From Rhodospirillaceae bacterium (GTDB taxonomy: Bacteria > Pseudomonadota > Alphaproteobacteria > Thalassobaculales > Thalassobaculaceae): a stretch of DNA of 57,588 nucleotides. The position numbers and the translations under genes were made by a program. Below are positions 54,284 to 57,588 of this stretch, in pieces (position 1 is the first letter of the stretch; the number at the start of each line of letters is the position of its first letter). The DNA lies in NCBI GenBank assembly GCA_002722775.1, contig PBMU01000020.1:1-57588 (forward strand). Direction: 5' to 3'. The notes beneath the pieces were generated by a model. That model saw nothing but the letters and a program-made list of their open reading frames with translations, searched no databases and had not been told where the DNA came from.

Positions 54284-54473
54284 TAGCATCGCCATCATAG
54301 GCTTTTCGATAAGGTCGAGATGAGGTGCGGAATTGTCGTAAGGTAGATAGTCTTACATTCCGAGCCCGCCGAGTGACCCATTATGAAAATTTTCTAATCT
54401 GACCTCGTCCTGGTGCTTCCTTATCAGTTTGAGACATTATAAATAACAGACACGTCTCGTCTTGGAGCAACCC

Positions 54474-55262
54474 ATGCCTCTTCTTGGGCCCAGCGACCCA
54501 CCGCCCTTTTTCGAACTCAACACTGATGGCGTCTCGGACATCTTGTTCACTTCCGATCACAATGGAGCGAGGGTGCCTGCAGCATTGGATGGTCTCGGCG
54601 TGGCCCAACATGAAATGCGGCGCCACGTAGCTTACGACATCGGGATCGACGCGGTGGCCCGGGACCTTTCCGAACGTTTCGAAGCGCCGCTGATAGCATC
54701 GAATTATTCACGTCTGGTGATTGACTGCAACCGTCATCCAGATACAGCGGGCTCGATCCCGGTGGTTTCAGATTACACCGTGGTACCGGCGAATTGCGAT
54801 CTCATGGCCAGTCAACGGGCTGAGCGTGAACGTGAGATATTTGCTCCCTATCATAAGGCGATCGGCGCCCGTATTAACGCGATTCGGGGACGCGGGTCCG
54901 ACTACGCGCCGATCGTTATAGCTCTGCACAGCTTTACTCCAGTCATCGAGGGAACCTTCCGTCCCTGGGATATCGGGATCCTTTGGAAAGATGACCAACG
55001 CCTAGCAGCGCCGATGATCGAGGTATTGGCACGAGACACAACGATCAACGTTGGCGATAATAAACCCTATTCGGGGAGTAACCCGGCGGGTTTCACAGTT
55101 GACCACCATGTCGAACCGCTCGATTTACTGGCGATCGGGGTTGAATTTCGCCAAGACAGGATTGAGTTTCAGTCAGGTGCTGAGCGCTGGGCTAAGTGCT
55201 TCGGTGATGCGTTGGAACAAGTCCTGGCTGCGCGTCCTTGGGATAAGCGCAAGGTCACCTGA
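54474..55262 (+). CDS. N-formylglutamate amidohydrolase family protein
   Basis: 262 residues from the ATG at 54474 (GGAG about nine bases upstream). A TTG four codons earlier is used in the track. Recognised features are FTSDHNGARVPAAL near the N terminus, YSRLVIDCNRHP and IALHSFTPV, with metal-binding His/Glu residues. The family hydrolyses N-formyl-L-glutamate in histidine degradation, and many alphaproteobacterial members act on other amides. It is about 190 bases after the hydroxyproline pair and could be part of an amino-acid catabolic cluster. No histidine-utilisation gene is near. Confidence 0.88.
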   Translation: MPLLGPSDPPPFFELNTDGVSDILFTSDHNGARVPAALDGLGVAQHEMRRHVAYDIGIDAVARDLSERFEAPLIASNYSRLVIDCNRHPDTAGSIPVVSDYTVVPANCDLMASQRAEREREIFAPYHKAIGARINAIRGRGSDYAPIVIALHSFTPVIEGTFRPWDIGILWKDDQRLAAPMIEVLARDTTINVGDNKPYSGSNPAGFTVDHHVEPLDLLAIGVEFRQDRIEFQSGAERWAKCFGDALEQVLAARPWDKRKVT

Positions 55263-55364
55263 AACTCGCGAGGGGAGAGTGCCCTGGGTATTTGATTGGC
55301 GCGGCGGTTTACAATCCAGCAGTAAGGGCCAAAATAGACATCAACAAGTGATCACTGGAGACCG

Positions 55365-55685
55365 ATGATGAGCAATCCCGCCGAGAAGTTCGACACCCAG
55401 ACCCGTTTGGAACTGGAAGCCGCTGCGTTCCGCCGGCTTGTTGAGCACCTGGATGAACGCAAGGATGTACAGAATATTGATTTGATGAACCTTGCTGGGT
55501 TCTGCCGGAATTGCTTGTCAAAATGGTATCGGGCCGCTGCCGAAGAGAAAGGCGAGGAGTTGGACTACGAGGAAGCCCGTGAGATCGTCTATGGGATGAG
55601 GTATGAGGACTGGAAGGCAAAGTATCAGGCTGAGGCAACCGAGGCTCAAAGGGCCGCTTACAAGGGATCCCATTCAAACCATTAA
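55365..55685 (+). CDS. DUF1244 family protein
   Basis: 106 residues. ATG codons at 55365 and 55368 follow GGAG. The segment GFCRNCLSKWYRAAAEEKG and the C-terminal EAREIVYGMRYEDWKAKYQ are typical of the DUF1244 family, small all-helical proteins with a Cys-x-x-Cys found throughout alpha- and gammaproteobacteria. The function is unknown. It follows the N-formylglutamate amidohydrolase by 102 bases, and a stem CCCGGT...ACCGGG follows the stop without a T-tract. Confidence 0.9.
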   Translation: MMSNPAEKFDTQTRLELEAAAFRRLVEHLDERKDVQNIDLMNLAGFCRNCLSKWYRAAAEEKGEELDYEEAREIVYGMRYEDWKAKYQAEATEAQRAAYKGSHSNH

Positions 55686-56016
55686 ATAGACACCCGGTGA
55701 CTTAAACCGGGAGAAACTGCTGGAGCTGATCAACGAAAAGGTTGCGCATTCTTGGTGTCTCGTTTGTGTTGGCGGTGCGGGTCTATATCGGCAGCACGAT
55801 TGATTTAGAAATTCCCGCGACAAATACCTACTATATTCGCTAATGAGGTCACCGGTACTGCGATTAAGATGCCAGGAATTATCGCTGTTCAGGTTGGTGA
55901 TTTTTTCACGGAAGAACATGCCTGCGTCTAGAAAAACCGGATCATATCATTGATGATATATTGCCGTCGTGCCGTTTTTAGTCGCCGGCGGAATGTTTTT
56001 AATCAGGGAGAGAAGC
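55686..56016. other. 331-bp region before the monooxygenase gene, with a possible biotin-carrier remnant
   Basis: No intact gene. 55809-55931 (plus) may be a fragment of a biotin/lipoyl carrier domain, see separate entry. Just upstream an open stretch PGDLNREKLLELINEKVAHS (55693-55752) may be the start of another degenerate gene, but it is not assigned. The right end provides the RBS GGGAG of the monooxygenase. Confidence 0.4.
55809..55931 (+). pseudogene. possible fragment of a biotinyl/lipoyl carrier domain
   Basis: The reading frame gives EVTGTAIKMPGIIAVQVGDF, then FTEEHACV and a TAG. The pattern E-V-T-G-T-hydrophobic, then V-x-V-G-D, is that of the first half of biotin carboxyl carrier proteins. 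The MKM biotin site is missing. It is short and the assignment is weak. Confidence 0.25.
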
Positions 56017-57588
56017 ATGCCCGACGCCACCTTAACCACGGGCCATGCCGGGGTGCATGCCGACTTCGATGTCTTGATCGTTGGTGGTGGTCTCGCGGGA
56101 CTCTATTCGATCTGGCGGTTGCGGCAGATAGGGCTCAGAATCCGTGTCTTTGAGCAGGGTGATGGGATTGGCGGGACGTGGTTCTGGAATCGCTATCCAG
56201 GGTGTCGCTGCGATGTGGAAAGCATGGAATATTCGTATTCCTTCGATCCCGACCTGGAGCAAGAATGGAAGTGGCCCGAGCGTTATGGCACGCAACCTGA
56301 AATTCTGCGCTACATCGACCACGTCGCTCAACGTTTCGACCTGATGCGTGACGTGGAGCTTAACACCCGGATTATCAAGGCTAACTTCAGCGAGGGGAGC
56401 GGGCTCTGGACGTTAACCACTGAGGCAGGCAAGTCGGTGACGGCGCCATATTGTATCATGGCTACGGGCAACCTCTCGACGCCGAAGAAACCGGAAGTGC
56501 TTGGCATCGATAACTTCGAGGGCGATTGGTACCACACCGGCCTTTGGCCAAAAGAGGGGGTGGACTTCACGGGTAAGCGGGTCGGCATTATTGGCACCGG
56601 GTCTTCCGGTGTGCAGTCGATCCCGCACTTGGCGGCACAAGCGAAGGAGCTGACCGTTTTCCAGCGGACCGCGAATTTCAGCCTGCCGGCCAGGAACGCG
56701 CCGTTGGATCCAGTTAAGGAATCCAGACACAAGGCGGAGTATCGCGAACGCCGGGCTGCGGCATTCGACACGCCGTTTGGTATTGCGGGATATCCGACGC
56801 CAACCAAAAAGGCGTTGGAGGTCACCGAGGAGGAACGTCACGCTCAATACCAGGCAAAGTGGGATGAGGGTGGCTCAATTAGCTATCTCTTTTCCTATAC
56901 TGATCTCCTAACTGATGACGCGGCGAACGAGACAGCGTCAGAGTTCGTGCGCAAGAAGATCCGTGCCACAGTTAATGACCCTAAGACGGCCGAAATTCTT
57001 TGCCCAGACAACCATCCAATTGGTACTAAACGGCTGATCTTAGACACTAACTACTACGAGACTTTCAACCTGCCGCACGTTTCTTTGATTGACGTGCGGG
57101 CAACGGCGATCCAAGCGATCACGCCGAAAGGCCTTCGTACAACGGCGGCGGATTATGAACTGGATGCCATCATCTTTGCCACTGGCTTCGACGCCATGAC
57201 AGGGGCGATGAAGGAGATCGACATCCGGGTCGAGAGTGGTGCCTCTATCGAAGAGATGTGGGCGGATGGACCGCGCACCTATCTAGGAATCATGATCGCT
57301 GGTCTGCCGAACTTGTTTATGATCACCGGCCCGCAGAGTCCCGGCGTAAAGAGCCAGATGATCCTGTCTATCCAGATGCATGCAGACTGGATCGCCGAAT
57401 GTCTGGCCCATATGCGATCAAACGGCAAGGCGCGGATCGAGGCTACAGAGGGAGCTCAGAACGACTGGGTCAGCTACAACAACGACGTGGCTGACTCTAC
57501 CCTTTATCCGAAGGCGAACTCTTGGTACATGGGCGCTAACGTTCCCGGTAAGCCGCGCGTCTTCATGCCTTATGTGGGCGGTGTGCAC
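56017..57588 (+). CDS. Baeyer-Villiger-type flavin monooxygenase (3' end outside window)
   Basis: The frame is open from the ATG at 56017 (RBS GGGAG) to the right edge, giving 524 residues so far. The track shows no ORF because the end is missing. Two nucleotide motifs are present, VGGGLAG near residue 27 and IGTGSSG near 190. The Baeyer-Villiger fingerprint FEGDWYHTGLWP (about 166-177) fits FxGxxxHxxxWP exactly. The enzyme inserts one oxygen atom into a ketone using NADPH, giving an ester or lactone. The many hydrolases in the window (alpha/beta hydrolase, lactonase-like MBL) could process such products, but this is inference. Confidence 0.92.
   Translation, partial: MPDATLTTGHAGVHADFDVLIVGGGLAGLYSIWRLRQIGLRIRVFEQGDGIGGTWFWNRYPGCRCDVESMEYSYSFDPDLEQEWKWPERYGTQPEILRYIDHVAQRFDLMRDVELNTRIIKANFSEGSGLWTLTTEAGKSVTAPYCIMATGNLSTPKKPEVLGIDNFEGDWYHTGLWPKEGVDFTGKRVGIIGTGSSGVQSIPHLAAQAKELTVFQRTANFSLPARNAPLDPVKESRHKAEYRERRAAAFDTPFGIAGYPTPTKKALEVTEEERHAQYQAKWDEGGSISYLFSYTDLLTDDAANETASEFVRKKIRATVNDPKTAEILCPDNHPIGTKRLILDTNYYETFNLPHVSLIDVRATAIQAITPKGLRTTAADYELDAIIFATGFDAMTGAMKEIDIRVESGASIEEMWADGPRTYLGIMIAGLPNLFMITGPQSPGVKSQMILSIQMHADWIAECLAHMRSNGKARIEATEGAQNDWVSYNNDVADSTLYPKANSWYMGANVPGKPRVFMPYVGGVH

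Noticed and set aside
1-57588. tRNA, rRNA, CRISPR, transposase or phage genes
   Set aside because: Searched by eye for T-loop motifs, repeats and characteristic protein patterns; none was found.

Overview
This window looks like the chromosome of a free-living or host-associated alphaproteobacterium, most plausibly Rhodospirillales-like. The gene content supports this: DUF1244, DUF6295, N-formylglutamate amidohydrolase, TPR-plus-glycosyltransferase proteins, and a methyltransferase of the 'ALYERFPYP' type. Coding DNA is moderately GC-rich by eye and intergenic DNA is AT-richer. No tRNA, rRNA, CRISPR, transposase or phage gene was recognised. The genus cannot be fixed from the sequence alone, and all functions are read from motifs and remembered family patterns, without a database search.

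Layout. 1-5.9 kb: end of an FkbM methyltransferase, an SDR, a one-chain biotin-dependent acyl-CoA carboxylase and a second SDR. 6-8.5 kb: zinc alcohol dehydrogenase and a class I aminotransferase. 8.6-14.7 kb: a hydantoinase/oxoprolinase pair (hyuA frameshifted), a GST-like protein and a quinone-oxidoreductase-like MDR enzyme. 14.9-19 kb: a damaged methyltransferase gene, a TPR/glycosyltransferase, a dienelactone hydrolase and DUF6295. 19.5-23.6 kb: a run with LLM flavin oxidoreductase, hydroxyisobutyrate-dehydrogenase-like enzyme, sterol-desaturase-family membrane enzyme and GST. 23.9-28.6 kb, minus strand: CmcJ/NvfI-type oxygenase plus SDR, then MFS transporter plus a frameshifted MmgE/PrpD gene. 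29-31.7 kb: a low-GC GFA gene, an unknown small protein with a strong terminator, and a fatty-acid desaturase. 31.9-42.6 kb: a catabolic block of a large alpha/beta hydrolase, amidase, small alpha/beta hydrolase, membrane protein, DUF1445 hydro-lyase, gamma-glutamyltransferase-like enzyme, acyl-CoA synthetase and lactonase-like MBL enzyme. 42.8-47.3 kb: surface-carbohydrate protein, TPR protein, FIST sensor and an Asp/Glu-racemase-superfamily enzyme. 47.4-51.4 kb: a decayed glutathione peroxidase, a DMT exporter, an enolase-superfamily dehydratase and OMP decarboxylase. 52-57.6 kb: a probable hydroxyproline-catabolism pair, N-formylglutamate amidohydrolase, DUF1244 and a partial Baeyer-Villiger monooxygenase.

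Two themes stand out. First, many enzymes handle gamma-glutamyl, 5-oxoproline, hydantoin, D-amino-acid and glutathione chemistry, which suggests use of amino-acid-derived compounds from organic matter or a host. Second, there are at least four broken genes. One, glutathione peroxidase, has several independent lesions, while the others carry one or two. Intergenic pieces also resemble gene fragments. This suggests ongoing gene loss, although single-base assembly errors could explain some of the frameshifts. I did not find one clearly new multi-gene system. The best leads are the racemase-family enzyme with an arylmalonate-decarboxylase-like active site, the hairpin/C-rich/terminator element downstream of the unknown 161-residue protein, and the clustered gamma-glutamyl/5-oxoproline enzymes.
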